Assembly (NCBI RefSeq): GCF_965216415.1
Contig: NZ_CBDCFU010000002.1
Length of the DNA stretch: 64,000 nucleotides
Direction: 5' to 3' (one strand)
From: Marivita sp003149565
GTDB lineage: Bacteria; Pseudomonadota; Alphaproteobacteria; Rhodobacterales; Rhodobacteraceae
A model generated the notes under the pieces. That model was not told the DNA's origin and searched no databases. It saw only the letters and a list, made by a program, of their open reading frames with translations. A program made the position numbers and the translations under genes. Shown piece after piece: positions 1 through 8,766 of this stretch (positions are counted from its first letter, which is position 1; the number at the start of each line of letters is the position of its first letter).

Positions 1-520
1 CTTGGATGGGGATGGTCTACGTCGCTTTTGTTATCGACGTCTTCGCTCGCAAGATCGTCGGGTGGCGTGTCTCGACGTCGATGACCACGAGCTTTGTTCT
101 CGATGCCTTGAACCAGGCTATCTGTCAGCGCTGTCCGGCAGAGGGGAGCGGACTGATCCACCATTCGGACCGCGGCAGCCAGTACCTGTCGATCCGCTAC
201 ACCGAGCGCCTTGCTGATGCCGGCATCGATACATCGGTCGGCAGCGTCGGCGACAGCTATGACAATGCCCTAGCCGAGAGCATCATTGGCCTGTTCAAGA
301 CCGAAGTCATCGCGTTCTTCGGGTCTTGGAAATCCGTCGGTCATGTCGAGTGGGAGACCCTGCAATGGGTCAGTTGGTACAACACCGAGCGGCTACATGG
401 CGCAATCGGCCATCGGCCGCCACAGGAAATGGAGGACGCATTCTATGCAAGCATGAACGCCCTTGATAACGTCGCATAGGTTTTGAATAAAAAACCCTCC
501 GGTAAACCCGGGGCACTTCA
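1..520 (+). mobile_element. IS3-family insertion sequence, right part (cut by window edge)
   Basis: The element enters from the left edge and ends at about 520. It carries the catalytic half of an IS3-type transposase and finishes with a GC-rich terminal repeat at about 484-520, whose last bases are CA as is usual for IS3 ends. The reading frame of the neighbouring minus-strand gene runs smoothly up to this point and then turns into non-homologous sequence, which supports 520 as the junction. The left end and orfA lie outside the window. Confidence 0.75.
6..479 (+). CDS. IS3-family transposase OrfB, C-terminal part
   Basis: This is the integrase-core (rve, DDE) part of an IS3/IS911-type transposase, which cuts and joins the element's DNA ends. 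The three acidic residues are visible: Asp in VIDVFARK, Asp in HHSDRGSQY and Glu in NALAESIIGLFKTE. The C-terminal WYNTERLHGAIGHRPP stretch is typical of the family. The visible 157 residues are only the C-terminal half; the true start lies upstream of the window, so the ATG at 6 is just the first in-frame Met. Nothing inside the visible part is broken, so the element could still be active. Confidence 0.85.
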   Translation: MGMVYVAFVIDVFARKIVGWRVSTSMTTSFVLDALNQAICQRCPAEGSGLIHHSDRGSQYLSIRYTERLADAGIDTSVGSVGDSYDNALAESIIGLFKTEVIAFFGSWKSVGHVEWETLQWVSWYNTERLHGAIGHRPPQEMEDAFYASMNALDNVA

Positions 521-1223
521 CGACGATTTCCTCTTGTGGCACATTTTCATAGTCAAGCACTGGGTTGCCGTTTTCGTCCAATACTGGAGTGACTTCGAAA
601 ATCCCGATGCTATCTACGTCGGAAACTGACACACCCTGTTCGGGTGCTACAACGTCTTCGAAGTAGTTTGCATAGTCCGCGAAACTTCCGTCAGAACCAT
701 CAGGAAGACTTTCTTGTTCAACATACTCTGCGAAGCCGCCTTCGCCGGTACTCGGGTCAGCCTCCCCAAAAAACGCGACCTTGTTGAACTCCGGATCTTC
801 TTCGGAAACGCCTTTGATCGAACCGCTTTCAGTAGTCGTCGAGGTGGCGCGAACTCCGAAGATGTCGATCTCGTCGAGACTTTCAATGTCGAGTTCAACT
901 TCGAGCGTCTGACCTTCCGTTATGTAGGACTCTTTTATTTCGCCATTCTCATCTAAAGGCCCAAGACCAGGATCGCTCACCCATTCGGCGTCGTCCCACT
1001 GTACCGTTTCGTCGCCCAACCGTGAGCCCGCTCCGTTCATGTTCAATGGACCGCGTAGGCTTTCGCTCTCGCCGGAGTAGTCGTCATCGCCGAAATAGAC
1101 AGCGTTCACGTCCATTGCGCCTTCGAGCATTTCAATGCGCGCGGAAAAGTTGCCATTCTCGTCTTCGGAGAATGTCACCTCATAGGCGAGGCCCTCTTCT
1201 TCATAGGTGAATGTCTTTGGCAT
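393..1223 (-). CDS. Acidic protein of unknown function, 3' end replaced by an IS3 element
   Basis: I do not recognise this family. The start at 1223 (MPKTFTYEEE) is preceded by AAGGAA at a good distance, so it is preferred over the Met 21 codons upstream. About 234 native residues remain (to about 521). They are strongly acidic (many Asp/Glu, DENGN-type turns), without a signal peptide or membrane segment. From 520 the frame enters the IS3 end and adds a foreign tail of about 42 residues (VKCPGFTGGFF...) before a stop. The native C-terminus is missing, so the protein is probably non-functional or altered. The Asp/Asn-rich loops could bind calcium, but that is a guess. Confidence 0.6.
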   Translation of the reverse strand: MPKTFTYEEEGLAYEVTFSEDENGNFSARIEMLEGAMDVNAVYFGDDDYSGESESLRGPLNMNGAGSRLGDETVQWDDAEWVSDPGLGPLDENGEIKESYITEGQTLEVELDIESLDEIDIFGVRATSTTTESGSIKGVSEEDPEFNKVAFFGEADPSTGEGGFAEYVEQESLPDGSDGSFADYANYFEDVVAPEQGVSVSDVDSIGIFEVTPVLDENGNPVLDYENVPQEEIVVKCPGFTGGFFIQNLCDVIKGVHACIECVLHFLWRPMADCAM

Positions 1224-1596
1224 GAAGTATTCCTTCTTTGGATCAGATTTGCGCGACCAGCCAGAGGTCCGGCTAGAATCGGCCAATGCGTCCCCACGTC
1301 ACAAAGCCGCCATATTCTGAGCACCTCTCGGCCACAAAATGAAGGGCTTTTCGCGGGATAACCCGGAAACAGACCGTTTCTAACAAATGGGTAAACGGCT
1401 CTGAGGCGCGCGATCTTAGCTCTAAAGTATATTTTTTCTCCAAAGTGGGTCCCGATTTGTCCGAAAGAGCCGTGTCCGGCACTTTCGCAACCCCGTGGTG
1501 CCCTTTTGTTTACAGCGGATTCCCGCTTGGCTTGACGTGGGTCATGGCGGTGCTCGCGCAATTGGTGTGCACTGGTTTCAATCAATGGAGGGGCGC
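1224..1596. other. Intergenic region, divergent promoters expected
   Basis: This gap of 373 bases lies between the starts of two divergently read genes. Open frames across it are short, arginine/proline-rich and lack ribosome binding sites. An AT-rich tract (about 1420-1442) could belong to a promoter, but no convincing -35/-10 pair stands out. Confidence 0.4.
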
Positions 1597-1971
1597 ATGC
1601 TGACAATCACGAAACCCGAGACAAATCGCGTGGATATCGATCTGTCAGGCCGGATCTCATCAGAGGAAATGGCCACGGGGCTCGATGATCTTCTGGAGAT
1701 GTCGCAGGATGTGAACAAGGGTATTATGCTCTACACGATCACCTCGTTTCCGTTTCCGGATCTGGGGGCCATCGCGGTCGAGATGGCGCGCTTGCCCAAG
1801 CTGTTTGGCCTCTTGGGGCGCTTTGACCGCTGTGCCGTTCTGAGCGATGCAGCGTGGTTGCGCACCGCGGCCGAAGTCGAGGGCGCGTTGATCCCCGACT
1901 TTGACATCAAGTCGTTTGATCTGGACGAACGGGACACGGCAGAGGCCTGGTTGAAAAGCGGCATGGCCTGA
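1597..1971 (+). CDS. STAS/SEC14-like domain protein (SpoIIAA-like)
   Basis: A small cytoplasmic protein of 124 residues. It resembles the SpoIIAA-like (DUF3478) STAS/SEC14 group: an N-terminal strand pair (MLTITKPETNRVDIDLSGRIS), a central helix, the segment LSDAAWLRTAAEVE and a C-terminal FDLDERDTAEAWL helix, as in other members. The biochemical role of this group is not established. The start at 1597 follows GGAGGGG at a good distance; an earlier Met at 1585 is possible. A weak stem (GAGCGC/GCGCTC) follows the stop at about 1970-1998. The neighbours (truncated unknown gene and a cupin) give no functional hint. Confidence 0.7.
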   Translation: MLTITKPETNRVDIDLSGRISSEEMATGLDDLLEMSQDVNKGIMLYTITSFPFPDLGAIAVEMARLPKLFGLLGRFDRCAVLSDAAWLRTAAEVEGALIPDFDIKSFDLDERDTAEAWLKSGMA

Positions 1972-2034
1972 GCGCTGGGCTTTTTCGAAAGGGCGCTCTA
2001 CCTCTTGTGACAGACGTTCGCAAAGGAGATAGCC

Positions 2035-2442
2035 ATGAAAATTCACCGCGCCGGAGACCGCCCCTCGCAATCTCCCAGTCCTGATTATTTCACTGGGACC
2101 GTTCGGATGGACCCGGTCGTGTCGGGCGATGACGAGTCCGCCGTCAAGATCCTTATGGTGACCTTCGAACCGGGCGCACGGACCGCGTGGCACACGCACC
2201 CGGCCGGGCAGTCTTTGCACATCCTGTCGGGCCTGGGTCTGGCCGCGACCGAAGGCCAGCCGGTGCAGGTGCTGCGCCCAGGGGATACGGTGTGGTTCGC
2301 ACCGGGTGAACGGCACTGGCATGGTGCGTCCCCCGACTGCGCGATGACCCATCTGGCGGTGCAGACGGCTGTCGACGGAAAGACGGCGGATTGGCAAGAG
2401 CATGTGTCGGACGAAGATTACAACGGTCCGCGCGCGGTGTGA
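2035..2442 (+). CDS. Cupin-domain protein
   Basis: A single cupin barrel of 135 residues. The first cupin motif is visible as the histidine pair in AWHTHPAGQSLHILSG, and the second as PGDTVWFAPGERHWHGA, together giving the usual three-His/one-Glu-type metal site. The layout fits small monocupins of the carboxymuconolactone/(R)-mandelonitrile lyase-like group often annotated as cupin domain-containing protein. Substrate is unknown. AAGGAGAT lies just upstream of the ATG. It stands alone, 63 bases after the STAS-like gene, possibly co-transcribed with it. Confidence 0.8.
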   Translation: MKIHRAGDRPSQSPSPDYFTGTVRMDPVVSGDDESAVKILMVTFEPGARTAWHTHPAGQSLHILSGLGLAATEGQPVQVLRPGDTVWFAPGERHWHGASPDCAMTHLAVQTAVDGKTADWQEHVSDEDYNGPRAV

Positions 2443-2873
2443 CGTCTTGCATGCTCAGGCGCATTGAGGGCGGATATGTAAGCGGTAGCCGGAAATCAGG
2501 CGTCGCAATAGGATAAGCATGTAAGGCACCTGGTGCGCGGATGTGCGGCAAAAGTCAGCTTCAAGCCGATTTTGTTGAAAAACTCGGCCTCTTGGCGCGC
2601 ACGGTCAAACCAGCGAGAATATCCTCTCGCAGAACTCCCTTGTCGCAAACGTCATTTTCTGACGCGGTACTGCTGAGAACAGTGTTCCAAGAACTTCAGA
2701 CAATTTTGGTCTGTTGGAGTGTTTCAACACAATCCGCCCATAATATCGAGTGCTGCAGATCGCGTGAATTTCGGCATTTAAGACAAGTATGACATCGAAA
2801 TAGAGTTTTGATGTTATTTTGAGTTAACCTTGCGCGTACTGGCAATATTTCTCTCGCCGCCTAGGGAGGCCGA
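2443..2873. other. Intergenic region without a recognisable gene
   Basis: This gap of 431 bases separates the cupin gene from the amidase. One frame of 83 codons (2541-2792) is open but has no ribosome binding site and a composition unlike its neighbours. The last 130 bases are AT-rich and probably hold the amidase promoter. I see no tRNA, repeat or hairpin of note. Confidence 0.4.
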
Positions 2874-4298
2874 ATGTCCGATGAATTGCTTTATTTAACC
2901 GCGACTGAGGCCTTGTCGCGATTTGCCGACAAGTCTTTGTCTCCAGTTGAGCTTTTAGAGGCCCAAATCACCCGCGCTGAAGCGACGGCCGATACCATCA
3001 ACGCATTTGCCCACACGCATTTCGACGAAGCACATGCTTTGGCGGTGCAATCCGAAGCGCGATGGGTAAAGGGCGCCCCTGCCGGGTGCCTTGACGGTCT
3101 GCCGGTCGCCATCAAGGACGAAACACAAATCGCTGGCAAACCGTCGACCTGCGGTTCCCTTATATTGAAGGACCATATGGCTGATGCAACATCGCCGGTG
3201 AATGAACGAATTCTGAATGAGGGTGCGATTGCGCACGCCTTCACCACGACACCTGAATTCTGCTGCGCGACGGTCACCTGGTCACGACTATGGGGTGTGA
3301 CGCGCAATCCATGGAACACGGAGAAAACACCGGGCGGATCGTCTGGAGGTTCGGCTGCTGCACTGGCTTCGGGGGCATGTTCGCTGGCCACAGGCACGGA
3401 TATCGGTGGCTCAATACGGATTCCGGCATCCTGCTTTGGGCTTGTGGGGTACAAACCGCCCTATGGACGCAACCCACAGACGCCACCTTTCAACCTGGAC
3501 CCATACAATCATACCGGCCCTCTCGCGAGATCGGTCGCTGATGCGGCGCTTTTGCAGAACGTCATGTGCGGACCGCATCCGAAAGACATTGCAACGCTTT
3601 ATCCCAAGCTAACCCTGCCGACGCATTATCCTGACATCCGAGGCTGGAAAATCGCTTTATCGATGGATCTGGGTAGTTTTGAAGTTGATGAGGAGGTGCG
3701 ACGCAACACACTGACTGCGGCGCAAGTGTTTCGTGATTTGGGCGCAACGGTCGAAGAGGTCGATATCGGATGGGGACCTGAACTGCTCTATGGCGCAATC
3801 GCTTACCTACGACATCTTTTTGGGGTGTCCCTCTCCGCCGAGTTGCAGGAACATGCAGATCAGATGACCACATATTGCCGTGATTTCGCGGAGCGTTCGC
3901 AATCGTCCGGCCCTCGTGACTATCTGAACAGTCTCGAAATTGCCGGACAGGCCTACCTAAAGCTGGGCCCCTTGCTAAGGGAATTTGATTGTCTCATATG
4001 CCCGACAACAGCCGTCCCTGCGCTCGATGCGACGTTTGACCCGTCTACAGATCGCGTCGGTATCAACGGGACGGAAGTGGATTCTCTTCTTGGATGGGCA
4101 ATGACGGCACCATTCAACATGTTGAGCAGATGTCCGGTCATATCTCTGCCCTCGGGATTTGCGAAGAACGGTGTTCCTACCGGATTGCAAATTGTTGGTC
4201 CGGCCTACCGTGATGAGATAGCCTTTCAGGCTGCGACGGCTTTTGAATGTGCGGTTGGGGGGTGGTACCGTTGCGCAGGGACTCGACCTAAATTTTAA
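2874..4298 (+). CDS. Amidase (amidase-signature family)
   Basis: A 474-residue amidase-signature enzyme that hydrolyses a carboxamide to acid plus ammonia. The Ser-cisSer-Lys triad is visible: Lys81 in PVAIKDE, the cis-Ser near 156 in PGGSSGGS, and the nucleophile Ser180 in TDIGGSIRIPAS. Length matches the family. GGGAGG precedes the ATG. Substrate cannot be told from sequence; relatives act on indole-acetamide, nicotinamide, carbamoyl compounds and others. It lies upstream of a catabolic region rich in amide and lactam hydrolases but is separated from it by insertion-sequence remnants, so it may have been part of the same pathway before those insertions. Confidence 0.88.
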   Translation: MSDELLYLTATEALSRFADKSLSPVELLEAQITRAEATADTINAFAHTHFDEAHALAVQSEARWVKGAPAGCLDGLPVAIKDETQIAGKPSTCGSLILKDHMADATSPVNERILNEGAIAHAFTTTPEFCCATVTWSRLWGVTRNPWNTEKTPGGSSGGSAAALASGACSLATGTDIGGSIRIPASCFGLVGYKPPYGRNPQTPPFNLDPYNHTGPLARSVADAALLQNVMCGPHPKDIATLYPKLTLPTHYPDIRGWKIALSMDLGSFEVDEEVRRNTLTAAQVFRDLGATVEEVDIGWGPELLYGAIAYLRHLFGVSLSAELQEHADQMTTYCRDFAERSQSSGPRDYLNSLEIAGQAYLKLGPLLREFDCLICPTTAVPALDATFDPSTDRVGINGTEVDSLLGWAMTAPFNMLSRCPVISLPSGFAKNGVPTGLQIVGPAYRDEIAFQAATAFECAVGGWYRCAGTRPKF

Positions 4299-4506
4299 CA
4301 AACGAAATGATCAGCAATTCAGACTTACCGTCATAGCGCCGTAAAAACGATTTGGTCATGGATGAACTCGTGTTTTCCACCCACGCGGTCAGTCACCGCG
4401 GTCCTTTCAAAAGTTGGCTGTCGAGCGATCGCGCCAGTTCAAACGTTTCCGTTAAAAGTACTGAAATCCGCGAACTATATAAGCGGTGTCTGCGCCTCAC
4501 ACGTGT

Positions 4507-6060
4507 TTAGCTTGAAGGCGTGAAGTTCCAGGGAAACAGCTCGTCAATCCTGCTGGCTGGGTGACCGGCGGCGATGGCTTCGAGTGTCGCCTTCAGGTAG
4601 GCGAAGGGCTCCACGCCTTTGTTCTTCGCGGTGGCGATCAGGGAGGAGATGCGGGCCTAGGTGCGACCGCCTTCGTCGTGCCCTGCGAAGAACGAATTCT
4701 TTCTTCCAACGGCAATAGGACTGATTGACCGCCCACATGTATTGTTATCCAGCATCGAGATGCCCGTCGTTGAGATAACCGCGCGCTTTCGGGACATGGC
4801 TCAGGGCGTAGCGGATCGCCTCGGCCAGCTTGGTTTTACCGGAGATTTTGCGCAGCTGCGCTTGCAGCTAAAGCTCTAACTCATCAAAGACCGGCTTGGC
4901 GTTGACCTGCCGCGGGGTGACACGCTCTTGCGGAGATTTGCCCCGCGCGTCCTTCTCCACCGCGTAAAGCTTTGCAATCTGTTTGGTCGCCTGTTGGGCA
5001 ATGGGGAGCCGGTGCGCTCAACCTCATCGACAAATTTGCGGCGCACATGGACCATGCAGGCCTGTTCGTCAGCTTTACCTTTGCCGAACAGGCCGTTGAA
5101 CCCGGCAAAGCCGTCGGCATGGATTGTGCCAGTATACTTCGCGAGATGGTTGGCGGGGTGCTCCCCTTTTCGATCAGCGCTGAATTGATACCAAGCGCAT
5201 GGTGGCGCTGCTCCGCACCATGGACGTTCGTCCCGGACATAACTCAAGAGCCTGGCAGTTTTTGTCTTTGTGGTGTTGGCGCGCACCTGCAGTTTGACAG
5301 GGGTATCGTCCGCAAACAGAGCTGGGCCCGCCCGGACCAGCTTGCCGATATGCTCTGCCAGAGGTTCCAGCAGGGCCGTTGTGCGCCCGACCCAGTCACT
5401 CAGCGTGGAGCGGTGCAGATCAACCCCTTCGCGGGCGTAGATCTTGGACTGCCGCCCAAGCGGCAGGTGATCGCAATATTTGCTGACCAGCATGTGCGAC
5501 ACAAGGCCAGGACCTGGGCGCCCACGTTCGATCAGGCGCGACGGCAACTGAGCCTGTGCGAAGGCTTCACAGCAGGTGCAGGCCATGCGGGGGCGGATGA
5601 ACCGACGCACCAGGAAGTGGCCAGGAATGTAGTCCAGCTCTTGGGTGATGTCCTCGCCAACCTGGCGCAGAGTGCCGCCACAACCTTCACATGTGTCACC
5701 GGGTGACAGCACCTCATCCTGCCGATCCAAATGGTCGGGCAGCAGCTTCCGGCTGTGTTGGCGCTTGTTGGGTGGGGCCTCTTCATCATCAGGTGACTGC
5801 CCGGTGAGTTGATCTTCTGCGGCACGCGCGATCTCATCGTCTTCCAACAGATCGAGGGCCAGTTGGTCCATACCCTCTGACTTCGCGCCAAAGCGCGCTT
5901 TGCGATGGCCGTGCAGTCCGGCCTTAAGCTTCTCGTTTTGGTAGGTCAGAGATTGGATAGGCCGGAGCATTTGCTCGCTGACAGAGCCCAGCTCGTCAGG
6001 GTCTTCGGGCAGGGATTTGAAGGCGTCCAGCATGGTGCAATCCATACCAGTTTGCCCCAC
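4507..6060 (-). pseudogene. IS66-family transposase TnpC, frameshifted
   Basis: The first 350 or so residues (6060 down to about 5000) read as a normal IS66 TnpC: an N-terminal coiled coil, a zinc-finger-like CEGCGGTL...MACTCCEAF, and the DDE core with Asp in LFADDTPVK and IHADGFAGF. After FVDEVERTGSP the frame is lost. The remainder is scattered over other frames, with AEAIRYALS-like and NQSYCRWKKEF pieces, an in-frame stop, and finally KATLEAIAAGHPASRIDEL ending at 4507. At least two indels and one stop separate it from an intact gene of about 510-520 codons. Confidence 0.85.
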
Positions 6061-6111
6061 TTCAGGGAGTGCTAAACAGCCCCAAAGCCCATGTTTTGTT
6101 GGAGATTATCT

Positions 6112-6459
6112 CTATCCGGCGACAAGCGGTCGCCAGGTCTTCTGCAGTGTCCGCCATTTGATCCCTTCGCGCAGCATCGGTATCTGCGACGGGCTTAGGC
6201 TGACTTTGCCTTCCTTGGCCGCAGGCCAGACAAACCGGCCCCGATCCAGGCGTTTTGTAAACAGGCAGCCCCCCTGAGAATCCCACCAAATGATCTTCAA
6301 AAGATCACCTTGGCGATCCCGAAAGACGAACATGTGCCCGGAATACGGGTCCTCGGCCAAAACCTGTTCAGCCTGTGTTGCCGGCGTGTTGAAACCGCGC
6401 CGCATGTCCGTGCCGCCCGCAGCCAGCCACACGCCCGTGTTGCTCGGCACCGGAATCAT
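6112..6459 (-). CDS. IS66-family accessory protein TnpB
   Basis: A 115-residue IS66 Orf2/TnpB protein that appears intact. The diagnostic N-terminus (VWLAAGGTDMRRGFN) and centre (GHMFVFRDRQGDLLKIIWWD) are present, and length is normal for the family. TnpB is needed for IS66 transposition but its biochemical role is unclear. Its start overlaps the end of tnpA by 4 bases (ATGA), as usual in IS66. With tnpA and tnpC broken it is probably idle. Confidence 0.85.
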   Translation of the reverse strand: MIPVPSNTGVWLAAGGTDMRRGFNTPATQAEQVLAEDPYSGHMFVFRDRQGDLLKIIWWDSQGGCLFTKRLDRGRFVWPAAKEGKVSLSPSQIPMLREGIKWRTLQKTWRPLVAG

Positions 6460-6860
6460 TGCGCCACCGCCGCGACCATCGCCACGATCGCCGACAGCGC
6501 GCTGGCACCCTCCACCAATATCCGCCGACCATCCAACAACGTGATGTCCACACGCTGCGCGGTGACGGAACCTGTCGACGGGGTGGGCAAAACGGGTGCT
6601 CCAGAGCCAAACTCCAAGCCCGCAAGCTCGACTGGAAGAAAGGTCGCCCCTTCAGGCACCGATGAATCCGCAGCCTGATCCTCTGATGCAAACCGAGCAT
6701 GGCGGAGCTATTTGTAGATCAGGTTGGTGTTCATCGCGTATCGCCGCGCAACCTGCGCAACCTGCGCAACCGAGACACCGGAAACCCGCGCCAGCGCGCA
6801 GATCGACAGCTTCTCATCGTCTGAACAGACCCGCTTCTTCTGGCCTTTCTTGCCCGCCAT
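6456..6860 (-). pseudogene. IS66-family TnpA with a nonsense codon and a 9-bp tandem repeat
   Basis: The frame starting at 6860 (MAGKKGQKKR) encodes a helix-turn-helix TnpA/Orf1 protein of about 134 codons. Codon 51 is TAG (plus-strand cta at 6708-6710), in the place where relatives have Trp in YKWLR. Just upstream, CGCAACCTG is repeated in tandem at about 6748-6778, giving a Val-Ala-Gln duplication (SVAQVAQVARRYA) where relatives have a single copy. The C-terminal part after the stop is otherwise well conserved. Confidence 0.75.
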
Positions 6861-6984
6861 CGCTCACCTCGAGATGTTCACTATCGATGGTGGACATTTA
6901 GCAGGTGCTCCATCACCACGTCAGAGCGGGGACATCGGACGGATACGCATTGACGCCATCGTGACGCAAAGGACATAACAACTG

Positions 6985-7379
6985 GGTGGGTTAAGTCTCG
7001 GCGACAATGCCAGGTCAGTTTTCAGTGACAATCAACATTTGTCGGGCGCTCCTTCCAAAAAATCATTCGCCAGCGTCAGCTGGGCAATCTGTGCATGCAG
7101 GGATTTGACATCAATCTTTGGTGCCTTCGAGGCCTTGGGGTTGTCACGAAAGGCATCCGTCACGCCATCAAGGAGCTGATCCTTCCTATGCTTGATCTGG
7201 TTTGGATGCACATCGAACTGTGTCGCCAGCTCTCTCATTGTTTCGCCGCCCTTCAAAGCCGGCAACGCGACTTGTGCCTTAAATGCAGGGCTGTGGTTCC
7301 GTCTTGGTCGTCTTGTCATCTTCGCTCCTTCGTCCCGGCACGCTGCCGGATCAGGAGCGGAAAATCCACCTAACTCACC
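6985..7379 (-). mobile_element. Internally deleted IS3-family element (orfA plus ends only)
   Basis: A short element bounded by imperfect inverted ends: GGTGGGTTAAGT at 6985-6996 and ACCTAACTCACC at 7368-7379, matching 10 of 12 when one is reversed. It contains an open orfA but no orfB, so about 800-900 bases of a normal IS3 element are missing. The ends survive, so a related transposase acting in trans might still mobilise it. It directly abuts the IS66 remnant. Confidence 0.6.
7032..7319 (-). CDS. IS3-family transposase OrfA
   Basis: A 95-residue OrfA of the IS3/IS911 type with an N-terminal helix-turn-helix (RRNHSPAFKAQVALPALKGGETMRELA region, then QFDVHPNQI) and a C-terminal leucine-rich coiled coil. 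It binds the element's ends and in an intact element is joined to OrfB by programmed frameshifting. Here the reading ends in LEGAPDKC just where OrfB would normally begin, and no OrfB follows. It is therefore a remnant, though its own frame is intact. Confidence 0.75.
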   Translation of the reverse strand: MTRRPRRNHSPAFKAQVALPALKGGETMRELATQFDVHPNQIKHRKDQLLDGVTDAFRDNPKASKAPKIDVKSLHAQIAQLTLANDFLEGAPDKC

Positions 7380-7431
7380 TTTTCAGATTTTTCGAGCCAC
7401 CTCTCAGGGTCTCCCATGTCGAAAGACAATT

Positions 7432-8727
7432 TCACATTTCGAGCCCGGCTTTCCGGCTTTCGATTGCCGAAATCAATGTGAAACCTAAGCTGCGAAAGGG
7501 CTCTGGGGCCATGAAGCTTGCATTGCCCATGACCGATGGGACTGTGTGCGCATCCCCGATATCCATAATCAAGTCTGCCAGATGAAAACCCAGCATCGTC
7601 CCTTTGGCTATGCCACTCCCATTGCACCCACCCGATGCATAAAGCCCGTCATCAAGTTTGCCCCAGCAGGGGGAACCGTTCATCGTAAGCGCTGTGGCGC
7701 CTGACCAGACATATTCGAAGTCGACATGGGAAAGGTTCGGCCAACGACGCGCAAATCGGTCATGAAGTTTCGCGGCAGCCTCGGAATGCTCAATACCCTT
7801 CTCATGCGCGTAAAGAGACCGGACCATGATCCTGTCTTGTCCGATCCGTCTGGATGTCGTGCCAAGGCGGTGCGGAGGCAGAAGACCCCAGGCCGGGGAC
7901 CCGCCCAAATTTGATTGCTCTGAAGGTGTAAGAGGATTCGTGATTGCAGCATACGTGTAAATCGTCGCCATTCGCGATTTTAGAAAGCCGAGTTTGGGGA
8001 TAAAACCGTTGTTGGCTAATATAACCGTGTGCGCCCTGACCAGACCTGCGGGGGTGTGCAAAATCCATTTGTTCTGCTGGCGTTCAAGTCGCTGAACAGG
8101 TGTGCTTTCGTAGAGCGTCAACTGGCTTGGCAACGCATCTGCCAATCCACGAACAAGGGCCGCAGGCTGTAGCAGGTATGTGTCTTTGATATAAAGTCCA
8201 AAGCGATAGTAGCCGGTCCCGGCCCGATCAAGGATGTCCTCGCGCGACAGGGCCTCGTGCTGGATCCCATTGATGCGTGCGACTTCGAGCACATTTCGAA
8301 GTGCGGCTTCGCCTGCTTGGGTTGCAGCGGCCCTGATCGCACCGGGCTTTTCTAGCTCGCATTGAATACCATGCCCGGCCACAAGACCTATCAGCCAATC
8401 CAGCGCCGCGCGCATCAACACGGTCTGCCGCATGGCAGCCACCGCACTCTCTGCGGTGGCATTGCGTGGTAACACTTCGGAACTTGTAAATCCTGAATTA
8501 CGACCGGAGGAGCCTTCACCTACCTCGCTGGCCTCAAAGATCGCAATACTCGCTTGGTCGTCCAGCTCGTGCAATCGGCGGGCAGCAGCAAGGCCAGTAA
8601 AACCCGCGCCGATCACGGCGAAATCCACTGATATATCCTGCTCCAAAGACGGCCTCGCCTTACGCTTGGGCAACATATCGTTCCATCCGCAGATGGCATC
8701 ATAGCTGGGGTAGGTTTGCTTAGGCAT
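7432..8727 (-). CDS. FAD-dependent amine/amino-acid oxidoreductase (DadA/sarcosine oxidase-like)
   Basis: A 431-residue DAO-family flavoprotein. The dinucleotide motif is FAVIGAGFTGLAAARRL near the N-terminus, followed by EASEVGEGSSGRNSGF, typical of the branch that includes gamma-glutamylputrescine oxidase PuuB and OrdL. The C-terminal GCNGSGIAKGTMLGFHLADLI contacts FAD. It should oxidise a primary or secondary amine to an imine and then an aldehyde or ketone. It is the last gene of a minus-strand set with gamma-glutamyltransferase and an FAD/Fe-S dehydrogenase, 39 bases after the latter. The ATG at 8727 is chosen; a TTG five codons upstream is also possible. Confidence 0.85.
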   Translation of the reverse strand: MPKQTYPSYDAICGWNDMLPKRKARPSLEQDISVDFAVIGAGFTGLAAARRLHELDDQASIAIFEASEVGEGSSGRNSGFTSSEVLPRNATAESAVAAMRQTVLMRAALDWLIGLVAGHGIQCELEKPGAIRAAATQAGEAALRNVLEVARINGIQHEALSREDILDRAGTGYYRFGLYIKDTYLLQPAALVRGLADALPSQLTLYESTPVQRLERQQNKWILHTPAGLVRAHTVILANNGFIPKLGFLKSRMATIYTYAAITNPLTPSEQSNLGGSPAWGLLPPHRLGTTSRRIGQDRIMVRSLYAHEKGIEHSEAAAKLHDRFARRWPNLSHVDFEYVWSGATALTMNGSPCWGKLDDGLYASGGCNGSGIAKGTMLGFHLADLIMDIGDAHTVPSVMGNASFMAPEPFRSLGFTLISAIESRKAGLEM

Positions 8728-8766
8728 TGCAGCTCTGTACAAAAGATCGCGTGTAGTCGACCGTCA

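Larger units (their letters stand above)
4480..6975 (-). mobile_element. Decayed IS66-family insertion sequence
   Basis: The three IS66 genes lie in the canonical order on the minus strand: tnpA (6456-6860), tnpB (6112-6459) and tnpC (4507-6060). tnpA has a nonsense codon and tnpC is frameshifted, so the element cannot move by itself. A sequence resembling an IS66 end (ATAAGCGGTGTCTGCGCC) sits at about 4478. The opposite end, somewhere between 6880 and 6980, could not be placed with certainty. Confidence 0.75.

Noticed and set aside
2541..2792. Possible small gene of 83 codons in the gap before the amidase
   Set aside because: No ribosome binding site, unusual composition and no recognisable family.
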